A stretch of 31,780 bases of DNA from Pelargonium nanum (GCA_036897485.1 JAYMTF010000680.1:1-31780), one strand, 5' to 3'; shown: positions 1-14,984, numbered from the stretch's first letter. The notes: generated by a model from the sequence alone, not told the origin. Translations and numbers: made by a program.

Positions 1-3000
1 GGCCGGCTCGTATCCCCTAGGAATGCAAGGGTTACTAATAAGTCCCTTACTAGAACTTGAAACTGTATAATCAATCAAATGGTCTTTAAGACAATCAACA
101 ATGGTTCAGTTACATCGGTCAAATCTGAAATAAAACATTGATATGCATGACATCAAAGTTTTGATCAAATCGCATGAATGCAATCCATTTGAACACTATG
201 CCACAGCCACATAAGATCAGTTCTATATCCAATATTCATCATGTTTATGTTCTAAGTAAATCAAGTAGTCCAATTATCAATTCTCACCATATCACCCTAA
301 ACAAATCAATCAGCACCTGGAGATTGAGGCAAGGATGCCCATTGCACAAGCAACATGAAGTAATGCTAAAGCAATTTACTGACTTCATGCTTTGGTTACA
401 TGCTCTTTGAGAACTCTACTTGTTTGTTGCACAATTACAAACTAATGAACTATGAAACAAAGTTATGCTCCACAAAATAGAATTTGTTGACTAACAATCA
501 AAGTGATGTTAATCATGTATTGTTTAGAATAACATATATGATGTGTTGTAGAGTACAAAAAAATGTATCTTCAAATAATAAAGGAATAAAGTATCCTACA
601 AACACTAAAAAACCACGAAACCATGTGTCTAGAAACTTGTCGGGGCTCTCTAGAAATATCCTAAGATCTTTCCACGGTGTCATATAAAGATATAATCAAG
701 TAGAAACTTACAAGATGTTGAATCGTTAGAATTGTGCAACTCGTGCATGAAGTTCCAAGCTGCATCCTGTAAAAGAGAATGTTCAAAACTTTGTGCAATA
801 ATTTTTAACATATTATCATTTACTATTTATTTTTGTCAACACATTCCCTCCTCAGCGAAAATCGGCAAATCCAACGATAGAGCAGCAGTTGGACATAGGT
901 GAAATGTGCTGTGTGAACACAACTAATCTACATACAACCATATTAGGGGATAAAATACTAATCTTACGCCAATATTCATATGAGCAAGAAATAGTTAACT
1001 TGTTACAATCCAGTTTAAGAGCTACTCTACATGTACCAAGAATGTTAAATATCATTCGTGAAACAGATTCTAAGTCCAATATGTACACAAGAAACCATAA
1101 AAATGAACTTACAACATATATCTATGGGACATACCTGACCATATTCTGACAAACTTTGTGCATAAAGATGGTAAGTAACTCCGGCCAAGCTGATAATTCG
1201 TGAAGAATGCACCTGAGTTGCTTCTTTTGGAGCAAATGTAACCTGCAGAACATAAGCTACTTGTTTCAAAACATGATCGTAGAATTTATTACTTGATTAA
1301 GTCTAGACAGGAAAAGTGAGAGCAGCAAACCAGACACCAAGAAACAACTGTATAGCATTACAGACCTCCTCCAGGTGTTCTCATTTTCATTATGTACATA
1401 AAACAGATCAAAGATAAATTGCTCTGAATAAAGAAGAAATAAATATGAGGAATGTGTCCAACCACTCAATCTGATAAAGAAATATCATCTGTGAGAATAG
1501 AGCATAAAGATTTTTGCATAGAAAGGGAAGTGAGGAGTTTAGTTTGCATAGAATCGGAAGTGAGGAGTTTAGAGAAATAAGGGAGGTAGAATGAGCATAT
1601 AGAGCTTCTCTCAGTTTCAGTACAATTTCAAAATGTCAGTAACTATTGAACATAAAAGAGAGCTGAGGAGCTCAAATAAGAGTCAGAAACAAACGACAAT
1701 GTAAAACATATTAACTAATATAAATGTGAGTATGGATATGCCTGCAATAATTGTCTAGCTACAACATAGATAGACAGTATGTTAACAGGAGAAGATGCAT
1801 CAAATATCAATAGGAAATAAGAACTGCACTGAAGCTTATAATCAATGAGCATACACATGCTTTTTATTATGTCCAAATAAACTAGTGAATGAAAGAAGAC
1901 CTGCAAAGATGTCCCACCAAGTTCAACTATCCCAGTGGTATCCTGAGGTTCACCTCCCAAGCTTCCAAGAACATAGTTTACAGCCACCCAAGCATAAACA
2001 CCTTGTTCTTCACCTGAATATCATCTTACATACATCACTTTGGTACACAATTACACATCATGCGGTGAGCTTCTATAAGAGAATTGGTACAAGCAAATGC
2101 AACTTGACCTTGCATAAAATAACAACCATTTTGATACTGACTAAAAACATCAAGCAACAAGTGAAGAAATTAAGACACATCTATGGAGTTTTACAAAACT
2201 GCGGGCCTTTAAGGGGAAAACATAACTGAAAACAAAAGAACATACAAGCTTTTGGACAAAGTCAAAAACAGGAAAACCATATGTAATTTGATATGAACCC
2301 CAAAACTGGCCACACATTTAGGCAAAAGGCTAACTTCTAGATTTTGGTTGCTTTAAAAGGTTAGTATATCGTAGCTCCAACCCTTACTGCATCAAGATCA
2401 ACAAAAACTCTCTCCTAGACATCACGAATGTTTGCATCTCACAGCTCAAAGTCGTTATCACTGCAGTTACTATCTCCCATATCATAATGTGCTGGTGCAT
2501 CATCAATATTGTCAACACCACACTCGTAATGCTTATTGAGTTCCTCCATAACCATCATTTTCATTCCACCCAACTCACCCATCAATCTTGTTCTCCCGAA
2601 ACCATTCAACAAAACTCAAAGGGTCGTACCCTGTCAATGCTTGCAACAGGATCAACTTTATCATTCTCAGTAGCACATGTATCACAAGCAGCACAATCTA
2701 TAATGATCATATAACCCCAGATTCCCAGCCCCAATGATGCCCTCCACAAATTTACTGACCTAAAAAGAATACATTTATCAGGCATGAAAAACATATTAAC
2801 TTGATTCCTACACCCAGCACTGGCTAATGAGTGGTGACATTGTATTACCATTCTAATAGGCAGTAGAGAGTGGTTTACGCATCATGTACTTGATCATGAA
2901 TGAACAGAGTAACCTATATTGAAGATACAGCCACGACAAGGACAAATGCAGATATGGCCCTCTTGCAGGACTGATATTATTTGTTTTGGATAGTCAAAGT

Positions 3001-3861
3001 TCAACAAACTAAGAGTAGCACTCATGGTCATAATAATTTCCAAAAAGATAATCAATGTCTAGGAGTTCCTAGCTTCAGCATTATGATATACAAATCTGCA
3101 CTGCGATCAGAAACAAAAATTCACTAATTCTAATTTTACACACCTATTAGCAAATTGCAGAGATCAGGTAATTGAACTAAATCATACAATTGAAACTAAA
3201 TCATAAACAACGATTCAAAGCAGTGAAACGGCACTTCACCTTTGATCAAACGCGCCCAGTCATCCTTGAAAACGAACTTGGATGCTCTGAGAACCTTTCT
3301 ACAAGATTCCAGAATCTTCTCCCGGACTCGCCGCTCCAAACCCTCCAGCTCCCCACCGGCCAACATCTGCACCTTGGTGTTCTTCCACTCCTTCTTAGGC
3401 ACCCGCAGCTTCGCAAACTGAAGCAGCTCCGCCACCGACCTCCCCGCTCCCTTGGGGTCCGCCGCAAACCCCGCCAAACCAGGTCGTACAACCATGGAGC
3501 TGGCGCCGGTCCCGTCAAAAGCAAGAAACGGCATCTGGCCCTCGTTGAGGAACTCGAAGACGCGGACGCGGGATCCGGAGTCGCCGGAGCTGATGACGAC
3601 GGCGTAGAATTTGGAGTTAGGGGCGGAGAATTTGGAGGAGCTGTGGATTCGGTGGGCGGTGGAAATGAGGTAGAAGAGGAAGATGAGGGTGAAGAGGGAG
3701 GCGAAGAGGACTAGGCATTTGGTCTGAGACTGGAGAGAAGACGACGATTGCTTGGTGGGGTGCGGAGAGGAGGAGAAGGAGTGCATGCGAGGATGGAGCT
3801 GGGTGCGATGCGGAGGGAAGTAGGGAGAGGAAGATCTGGATTGCAGGTTTTGGAAGTCCAT
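1..3861 (-). CDS. APY6: Apyrase-like GDA1/CD39 nucleoside phosphatase, APY6-type (partial, C-terminal part off the left edge)
   Basis: Type II-looking membrane nucleotide phosphatase family (NTP/NDP to NMP plus phosphate, usually in Golgi or cell surface). Exons, all phase-consistent: 3240-3861, 1901-2013, 1135-1242, 712-766 and 1-62, giving residues 1-320 before the window ends. The start at 3861 precedes a Ser-rich tail and one membrane segment (about residues 48-68). Family landmarks: the RVPKKEW segment (~153), WARLIKGEEQGVYAWVAVNY around 202-220 (ACR3), GIVELGGTSLQ at 235-245 (ACR4), a VTF strand opening exon 3, and NPCIPRGY near 309-316. This order matches plant apyrases 5-7, and APY6 fits best from memory, so the subtype is inferred. 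Odd: ACR1 reads SSGDSGSR (91-98) where the family has DxGSxGTR, and ACR2 (about 167-174, LAGGELEG) lacks the usual ATAGMR. Catalytic competence is therefore doubtful although the frame is intact. Confidence 0.85.
1513..1572. repeat. 30-bp tandem duplication in apyrase intron
   Basis: Two adjacent 30-bp units (1513-1542 and 1543-1572) start TTTGCATAGAA and end GAGGAGTTTAG, and differ at two or three positions. They lie in the intron between apyrase exons 2 and 3. This looks like a simple replication-slippage duplication with no evident function. Confidence 0.8.
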
Positions 3862-5032
3862 TGATGGAATCTGAGCATCGGGGATGGAGGAGGAGTGTGG
3901 TCTGCTCTCACAGTGGCGTGTAGTTTTGATTGCGAGTGGAGGATCGGATCATCGGGGCTGGGTTTTGCAGGCGATGATGGATTGGATTTGAAGATGCAGA
4001 CCCTCCATGGATGTGGACTCGGATTTTGGGTTTGAGTTTTCGAAGAAGAAATAGTTGTAGGAGGAAGCTATGGTGGTGCGCGTTCCAATAATAATCAGGT
4101 CTAATAATGAAAATAAATTATTACTATTATTTTTAATTAAACACTTGAGAGGGTTTGGATGAATTATTTTGAAAAATCTAATTGAAATAATTAATTGTAA
4201 TTCTTATTTTTGGGGTTTCTACGCTAAAAAAATAAAAATAAAAAATAAAAATGGTTGATTAAACAGATGGTTCGAGTCAAATATTTGGGTTTAAAGAGAA
4301 GGGTTACTTTTATTGTGTGACTCAATTGATAAAAAAATATTATGTTTAATAAAAGTTCATTTGACCCTATTATTATCATTTATATCCAAATAATTAACTA
4401 ATATTTTAAAATAGAGAAAAAAACTTATTCACAAATTTAATAGTTGAAACACAAGCAAGTTTTAAAACTTGACACGCTACGAATTAAAATTCATACACGT
4501 CCAAATAAATTTGTGAACAAAGTTTCCGTTCATATTCAATTCAAGTGTGTCTTTACTTAGTCTCAACCAAATTCAACCGAATGTGTTCTAAATTAGTCAC
4601 GGTCATCAAGTTTGAATGCTCTCTTCAAAATATGCTTGTAGTCTCCAAATAATTTGAATCTATTATTTGAAACCAATTCAAACATTCTCAAATTTATTAC
4701 TTAAAGAGAAAAAATCGTCAAAGTCAATACATTTATGCCTAATGAATTTGAAAACGTGAAACGCTTCATCCGGATCCAATTTCTTTATGTCTTACCTAAG
4801 AGTCTCAGCCAATAATCACGATTGAGCTTCAAAAACACTATTATTTAAAGCATAAACACTTGCAAAACCAAAACCAAAAGGTCAAACATTGAACATTAAA
4901 AACAATATTGCAGGAGCACTAGAAAAAAAGTAGCTTAGAAGATTTGTATACAACTGACAATCAATTGAACAAGTCTGTCAAATCCATGGATATAGAAGTG
5001 ATCATCACTTATAGCTTGAGTGAGCTCAATTT
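3862..5032. other. Intergenic: apyrase 5' flank and CHLP 3' flank
   Basis: About 1.2 kb between the apyrase start (minus strand, transcribed leftwards) and the CHLP stop codon. The part next to apyrase (to about 4080) is GC-richer and probably holds its 5' UTR and promoter. The rest is AT-rich, with no coding frame of note. Between about 4590 and 4700 there are short inverted TTTGAA/TTCAAA-type words resembling decayed MITE sequence, which I cannot define further. Confidence 0.6.
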
Positions 5033-6412
5033 CTAAACTCCCACACCCTCCATGATTTTTCCACTATCTCCCCTAGCCATAATATTGCACTTCATCAAGC
5101 TCCCAATAGTGTTCAACAACATCTTCACATCCTCCACTCTATCCCCCTTAGCTATCCTCTTGTACAAGTAGCTATCAAATGTCATGCGCTGCACATACTC
5201 GTCCCCGCACAGCTCCACCAGCGCCTCCCTCCCCGCATTGCTTCCGAAAAACACCTTCTGCAACAAGTCCAAGAACCTGAACGTCGTCACATACTTGTCG
5301 TCCCATTTCTTCAGATACTCTCTCCGAAGATCACCTTCGTTGATCATCCCATCCCCGCCCTCGGAGGCCTCCACGATCGCCTCGCCGCACATCCTCCCCG
5401 ACTTCGCCGCGAAGTAGATCCCCTCCCCGGAGCATTTCGTCACGTACCCTGCCGCGTCCCCGACAAGTGCCACGCGCCCCCTCACGCGCCGCGGCCTCGG
5501 GTGCTCCGGGATGGGGTGGGCCCCCCCCTTGATCCCCTTCCCGCCGCTGATCTTTGGTTTCACTCGATCCCGGATTCCGCGCTGGTACATTTTGATGTTC
5601 TGCTTCGAGCACACCGTGCCGGTCCCCACCGCCACGTGGTCGCATTTCGGGAACACCCACGCGTAGAAATCGGGGGACACGTCGTTCCCGACGTACATCT
5701 CGGCGAGATCTTGGTAGTACTCCATTTTCTCGTCCGGCAGTTTGATTCTCTCCTGGAAAGCGATGGCGCAGGTGTAGTCGCCGGCTTTGATGGCCTTGGC
5801 GACCTTCCCGTTGGCGCCGTCGGCTCCGACCACCGCGTCGACGGCCAGCGTCTGCCGCGAGTTGTCTCGCGTGTAGTGCACGACGTACGGCGAGCTCGGG
5901 GAGGACGGGATCTCTAGGTTCGTGACGAGGGCGGGAATGACGCACGCGCCGCTGGACTCGGCGCGGGAGCGGAGGAACGAGTCGAGCACCTCGCGGCGGA
6001 GCATAGCGATGAACTCGTGAGACCCGAGGGTCTTCCCGAAATCGACAACGAGATTGGACGGAGAGATGATTCGCATACGCGTGACGCGCCGGTCGATGAG
6101 ATGGTGGGGGATCGAGAACTCCTCCAGCATGCACAGAGGAATCGCGCCGCCGCAGGGCTTGGCGTTCGCCGGGTTTCGCTCGAAGAGGAAGGTCTCGACG
6201 CCGCCCGAGGCAAGCGCCTCCGCCGCAGAGGATCCGGCCGGTCCTCCCCCTATGACCGCGACCCGGAGCTTCCGGCCGGAGAGCGGCGGATTGGTGGATG
6301 CAGAGGCGGCGACGGAGACAGAGCGAGGTCTTGATCTTGAAACGAGAAACGATGCTTTGGTCGGTTGAGAAACAGAGAAGATGGTATGCAGAGGATGAGC
6401 TAGAGAAGCCAT
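5033..6412 (-). CDS. CHLP: Geranylgeranyl diphosphate reductase, chloroplastic (CHLP family), intronless and divergent
   Basis: 459 residues in one uninterrupted exon. The family reduces geranylgeranyl-PP or geranylgeranyl-chlorophyll to the phytyl form with NADPH, feeding chlorophyll, tocopherol and phylloquinone synthesis in plastids. Seen: a Ser/Arg-rich transit peptide (about 1-36, ending near VAAS), then RKLRVAVIGGGPAG (47-60), the N-terminal FAD dinucleotide fold; KPCGGAIPLCM (85-95); DAVVGADGAN in the middle; VSPDFYAWVFPKCDHVAVGTGT; AHPIPEHPRPRR; and VALVGDAAGYVTKCSGEGIYFAAKSGRM, the second FAD-contacting block. The closing TFDSYLYKR and NTIGSL blocks are also present. Length is close to the usual ~465. 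Compared from memory with the canonical plant enzyme, the central and C-terminal stretches differ (for example SGGKGIKGGAHP and a C-terminus ending GKIMEGVGV). It may therefore be a second paralogue rather than the main CHLP. Third codon positions are strongly G/C. Confidence 0.93.
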   Translation of the reverse strand: MASLAHPLHTIFSVSQPTKASFLVSRSRPRSVSVAASASTNPPLSGRKLRVAVIGGGPAGSSAAEALASGGVETFLFERNPANAKPCGGAIPLCMLEEFSIPHHLIDRRVTRMRIISPSNLVVDFGKTLGSHEFIAMLRREVLDSFLRSRAESSGACVIPALVTNLEIPSSPSSPYVVHYTRDNSRQTLAVDAVVGADGANGKVAKAIKAGDYTCAIAFQERIKLPDEKMEYYQDLAEMYVGNDVSPDFYAWVFPKCDHVAVGTGTVCSKQNIKMYQRGIRDRVKPKISGGKGIKGGAHPIPEHPRPRRVRGRVALVGDAAGYVTKCSGEGIYFAAKSGRMCGEAIVEASEGGDGMINEGDLRREYLKKWDDKYVTTFRFLDLLQKVFFGSNAGREALVELCGDEYVQRMTFDSYLYKRIAKGDRVEDVKMLLNTIGSLMKCNIMARGDSGKIMEGVGV

Positions 6413-6785
6413 TTGCAGTAATGGTGGTTTTTTGGTATTCCTTTAGGGTTTCAGCTCAGTACAAAAGTGGAGGCTGAGACAGAGAGCTTTGTGCTTGGTG
6501 ACTCCTAAATTGTATATTCAGTTTTGTCTTTTTGGTTTCTGGGCACAATAAAATACACATTCTTTCTCCTTCACAAACCAAATAGTATTATATTTTGCAA
6601 CAGTGAAATGGTCAAGTGGAAGCCAAAACAAAACTTGGAAACCATTAGCATCAAAACTATAAAGCCTAAACACAGTTGTTTAGAGATTGACATGTTCAAG
6701 CTGAAATTAAATCTGGGTATTGAATGTACATGATGAGTCTTCTCAGAAAATTGAATTGAAAAAAGAACATGGACCATACTGTGAG
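6413..6785. other. Short intergenic: CHLP promoter/5' UTR and GDSL 3' end
   Basis: About 370 bp between the CHLP start and the GDSL stop codon, both on the minus strand. It must contain the CHLP 5' UTR and core promoter and the GDSL 3' UTR. I could not pick out a TATA box or polyadenylation signal with confidence. No further coding sequence is seen. Confidence 0.5.
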
Positions 6786-8139
6786 TCAGGCAAAATGTGG
6801 AGGTGGAGTGGAAGCTAGTTTCTGGACTGAAATTGGTCTGCAAATGGGATCCAAGGAGTGGCCAGACCATGCTGAATCAGCCAACAAGGAGTTGACTGCT
6901 TGTGTGGGGTTGTACAGATCCCACCATAAGTAACTTGAAGATTGGTCACAAGCCATCTCTACAGAGAGACACCCAATCATTGCACCATATCTCCCCAATC
7001 CACAGCAAGCATTGCTCACATCCTCAAAACCTGCACATCAAATGCTCAGTTGGTGAACAAGAAACAGTGAATCTTCCAAATTCATAAAAAAAAAAAAAAT
7101 TTAAAAAAATGTACCATAGGTTTTTGATTTGGCTAGAATCTCCATGATGCCCTGATACACATCACAGAAAATGATCTGAGCGCCGGGAAGCTCGGTCATG
7201 AGGTTCACAATGTGGCCTTCCATCACAACATTGTACTGCACAACCAGGCGGTTGATCTCCTCCACGCAGCCGCTGGCACGGCCGTGCCGGGCAGCGGATT
7301 TGTGCCACTGAAACACAATCCGGGGCGTGCAGCCGAGAGGCACGATCCCAACCACCACAATCTTCCCCACCTTCATGTCGTAGAGGGCTTTGATGGCGTG
7401 GCTCATCTGGTTCACCAAGATGTGAGCGAATTCGAGGCCGCTGTACTTCTGCAACACGCCGGAGGTGTTTCGGAGGAAGAGATCGATGTAGTCGTCTTTG
7501 CCGAAGGAGAGGTAGAAGATGGAGGATTCGAACAAGTTGTTGGTGCGTTCCTCGCCGAGCTGAAGCTGGAGGAGCTGGGAAGTTTCCGATACCTGGCGGA
7601 GCTGCTGGTTCAGGGACTGGTGGCTGTGCTTGTTGCTAGGGTTCAGGATCGTTGCTTGCGCCGAGCCGTAGTTGAGCCCGCTCATCACACCTTCGATCGA
7701 GCCGTTCTGGTTGTAGAATGGCGGAGCGATCGGCAATTGCATCTTCTCCGCTGCGAAATTAACCACAAAATTAGAAAGAAAATCACTGACCTAATTCTTG
7801 AAATCGGAAATTGAGAAACAGAGAGGTACCGAGAAGGCGAGGGAGGAGGGTGGAGTCGGAGCCGTTGCAGGGGCGGAGAGAGAGGTCGTTGTGGAGGATG
7901 GAGTAGAAGAGAGTGTTGTCGCCGCAGTCTACGGAGGAGTCGCCCAATACGAACATGGCTGAGATATTCGGCGGCTGCGGCGGAGGGCTGTTCATTCTTG
8001 GAGGCGCCCCGGTTGCGACAGAAGCCATTGAAGCGACCACGAGGTAGAGAAGAGGAAGAAGAGTCCATGGAGGTGTTGGTGGTGTGCTGTGCAGGTTCTT
8101 GGCGATGAGACTCTGTTTCTTCTGTTTGGGTTTTCTCAT
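6786..8139 (-). CDS. GDSL esterase/lipase-family (SGNH) protein, likely catalytically impaired
   Basis: Three exons (7830-8139, 7115-7750, 6786-7030) join in phase to 396 residues, a usual length for plant GDSL lipases. A basic, Pro-rich N-terminus is followed by a hydrophobic stretch (about 25-44), which is a plausible secretion signal. Block I is FVLGDSSVDCGDN with the nucleophile Ser at 68. Block II is GLNYGS (Gly 128). The block III position reads SFGKDDYID (185-193), where the family has GxND. Later come VVGIVPLGCTPR, the CCGLGRYGAMIGC cysteine block (325-336) and block V WWDLYNPTQAVN (351-362), where the family has DxxHPT. So the oxyanion Asn is Lys 188 and the catalytic His is Asn 356, while Ser and Asp remain. 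Introns are GT-AG with good phase continuity and there are no stops, so this is not an obvious pseudogene. Hydrolysis of acyl esters should not be assumed. Confidence 0.88.
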
Positions 8140-8540
8140 GGTGTTTTCTTCTTCTTCTCTGAATCGAATTGCTCTGTGATTCTTGAAGGAATGAGCAAGT
8201 CTGGTCGCTCGTGGAGAAAAGCCAGATAGAGGGAGCTACTTTTTTTATTTTATTTTTTGAAAACGATAGAGGAAGCTACTTATATTTTGACACGTGTCCT
8301 TGCAACTGCCAATTGGCTTTCCGGGCCCCAGTTTGTGACTCACTAGTTTCTGTCGTTTCATTCAGTAAGTACTTGGGTAGTGGAACTACTAGTCGTTTGC
8401 ATTGGCCTAACAAAACCAATGAGGTAAAGCCAGGTGTAATGTTTTTTTTTTTTTTTTTTTTTTTTTTGTGCAAACCCCTAACCAAAGTCAATTACCAAAA
8501 ACCAATAGAAAATAGGGAACAAAGACTTGCTTAAATGTTG
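8140..8540. other. Intergenic: GDSL promoter side and ARF 3' side
   Basis: Holds the GDSL 5' flank and, further right, the end of the ARF transcript. The main landmark is a long T homopolymer, listed separately. The motif ACACGTGTCC near 8290-8299 contains an ACGTGT core like those bound by bZIP/bHLH factors, but a single match is weak evidence. No gene is seen. Confidence 0.5.
8442..8467. repeat. 26-bp poly(T) tract
   Basis: An uninterrupted run of T on the plus strand. It could be a plain homopolymer or the tail of an old retroposed sequence. I found no flanking target-site duplication or recognisable retroposon body beside it. Confidence 0.9.
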
Positions 8541-8751
8541 CAAAAACAAAAACCAGCACCATTCTGAATACGATTGTAATGTAATAACAGTCACGTTTAC
8601 AGCTAAAAGTATTAGCTAAAGCAGCAATTATACATGATAGCAGCATATTTAAGTGAATCTAGACAACCGTTGCTATTAAAACATTTACTCGAACACAGGG
8701 TACTCTGCCCCCCTCAGACACACTAGAAACTGAACCAAAAATCCAAATGCC

Positions 8752-12710
<3,959 letters not shown>

Positions 12711-13035
12711 AAATAACACGAATCTATCTTCTCTCCTGCTTTATATCAAAACCTCGAGTAAAATGAAAAAATAATTATATTTGGCAAAAGCACGGACGAC
12801 GTCGTTTTTATAAGAACGGACTTACATTTGAGATTTTTTGGTTTGCATTTGCTTCTGGATAATTACATGTCCACTGGGGATAGCTCTCCACTTTTACCTC
12901 ACATCATCGGCAAATTTTGTGCTCATGACATGTGCCAATGAACTCGATGTAAGAAAATATTGGCGCTAATTACATGAATTATCCTACAACACAAAATTGG
13001 TTTCTTCAAATTTGGTGAAATACGGAATTGAGAAA
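12711..13035. other. Intergenic: ARF1 promoter side
   Basis: AT-rich sequence upstream of ARF1, without a coding frame. No core promoter element stands out clearly. The copia remnant begins to its right. Confidence 0.45.
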
Positions 13036-14049
13036 ATCAGATATCGTCACCAAGTATTTCAATATACTAAGAAGAATCTAGTAGGATCTTGATCTCTTTG
13101 ATGATTATGAGTGGAAGTTTGTTGTAGATGGTCAACACTACAAGAAAAATATGGAGGGCAATCGCATCTCCAAATTTGTTGTTGAACTCAATGTGAAGTT
13201 CAATGAAGTGAGGAAAGAATTATTGATAGAAAGTCATTGCTTTCCCTCGGCAAAGTGTTATTATAGGCTAGAAGAGAATAAAGTATGAGGAACGTGATGT
13301 TGGCCAAGAAAGGATCAATTGCTACTATTGAAAGGTCCAACTCTTGTTTCCACAAGCCTTAGTTCGAGCAAAACAACTACATATAAGTGTAAACAATATG
13401 AAAAGCGCTTGTTTGGTGCCATTTTGCAACAAATCATGCAGCACTCATGAATTTTTCAAAAAAAATAATGTGAAACCTCTAAATTTCAAAGGCAAAACAG
13501 TAGAAAAATTGAACGTACTTTTGTTAATGTCGATGAAGCTCAAAACAATCCTAACATCAAAGAAAAGTTGGAACAAATTTTGACGTCACTAAAATATGGT
13601 TCGTTGTCTAACACTCCTAGTGTTTTGTGGCATATGCAAGAAACAAAATAAATGTCCTATCTTGTTTCAAATTTTCTGCACCATGGATAGTCGATTATGA
13701 AGCATATGATCACACAACCAATTCCCCAAACTTGTTTAAATCATTTTCACATGTTGTGAAAATAAAAAGATTAGAATTGTATATGGTAGTTACTCCCCAA
13801 TATCTGAAAAAGATTTGGTAAAACTATACGAGAAAATGAAACTCAAATATGTCCTCCATGTTCCTACACTTGTTATCTCTTATCAATCAACAAATTATCC
13901 AAAGACTAATTATTTCGTTATTTTTTTTGTGATTCTCATTGGTATCGTTTGGGAACCATTATTTTGATAAGGGAAAGTGATAGCGACAAGGGCAAGTTGT
14001 TGGTCAAAGTAGAATACTATGTTTGGAGAAAAAGTCAAGGGAAAGAGAG

Positions 14050-14170
14050 TGGGAAAGTAGGATTCCTAAGGGTGCTAACTTTCCCGAGTTCATGGGATTT
14101 TAAAATCCCATGGGGGTTGAGATTTTAGATTCCCATGAACTTTCCCAAGTGATGGGAAAGTCACATGACT
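14050..14170. repeat. Palindromic/inverted-repeat cluster inside the copia remnant (MITE-like)
   Basis: A perfect 22-bp palindrome sits at 14091-14112 (arms CATGGGATTTT). GTTCATGGGA at 14089-14098 is matched inversely by TCCCATGAAC at 14131-14140, and GGGAAAGT/ACTTTCCC words repeat on both sides. The surrounding sequence (about 13970-14640) does not read as copia, so a separate hairpin-forming insertion is likely. Its ends could not be fixed. Confidence 0.6.
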
Positions 14171-14892
14171 TTTTTACCTTTCATTTGTCATCTTAAATGT
14201 CCTTAATACCCTCGTATTTTTACAAATTACTATCACGCCATTTGAGATAAAAATTCAATTTTGTCCTTTTTTTTACTAAATTACCAATAAATTAGTACAA
14301 GTACAAATATAATTTTTTTTCTTGATTCTATATGTTTTTGTTTTAAATAAATAATCGAATTAATTTATAATTGTTAATTTTTGTATCAACATTTACATTG
14401 ACTTGTCAATTTTTATCTTAGACAGACTTGACATGCAACTTCTTGGGTATATACAATTTTTGTGTTTTTTAGGATTAGAGCTTGGGGAATATGATTGATA
14501 GTGTTTGGATAATCAATGATTTTTGTTATTTTGAGTACTCCATCTATTCATGACCAAATAATGGTTTGACATTGTTGATTAGGTGATCTTACTTTTTTTT
14601 TATGAAACATTTATTCCCCTGCTAATTTAAGAATATATATTTTTTTTTATCTTTTCAATGTGGATGTCATATTATTGAAAAATGTTAGTAATACTTATAT
14701 CTCAAAACCATATATTGCATCAACTTTTTATTATTATTCATTTCAAAATGTTGTGCGGGTACCCTTTAAAGGTAACCACGTCATCAAAGAAGAATTGTTT
14801 ATAACTTTTATAGATGATCATACTCGACTTTGTTGGGTTTTATTATGAAGGAAAAGTCATAATATGCGAAAATCTTCCAAGAATTTTACAGT

Positions 14893-14984
14893 TTTTTTTA
14901 TAAGCAAGCGTACCAATCGAAACTCGAACCCGAGACTTCTGGAGGAGCAAACATCTTAAGTCAATTGCTCCGATGATAATTGGT
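14893..14984 (-). mobile_element. tRNA-derived SINE inserted in copia integrase
   Basis: Read on the minus strand, the body begins near ACCAATTATC, carries a box A-like GAGCAATTGACTTAAG (about 14955-14970), a box B GGTTCGAGT (14922-14930) and ends in an A tail (the T run 14893-14899). It is flanked by a 14-bp duplication: AAGAATTTTACAGT at 14879-14892 and AAGAATTTTATAGT at 14985-14998, one mismatch. The integrase frame breaks off at FYS before it and resumes at FYS after it, which confirms insertion. The body is only about 92 bp, short for a plant SINE. Confidence 0.8.

Noticed and set aside
3190-3714. 174-codon plus-strand frame
   Set aside because: It is antisense to apyrase exon 1. Its acidic Glu/Gly-rich end mirrors the Ser/Pro-rich N-terminus of the real protein, and the minus strand has clear family motifs.
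5331-6134. A 267-codon minus-strand frame and plus-strand frames (for example 5501-5917, 6017-6334) across CHLP
   Set aside because: They overlap the intact CHLP coding frame and exist because its GC-rich codons remove stop codons from the other frames. Their products are Arg/Pro-rich with no domain.
7212-7814. 200-codon plus-strand frame
   Set aside because: It is antisense to GDSL exon 2 and runs into its intron. The minus strand carries the recognisable blocks.
14893-14984. A functional tRNA gene at the box A/box B pair
   Set aside because: The sequence cannot be folded by eye into a proper acceptor stem, and it has an A tail and target duplication, as expected for a SINE.
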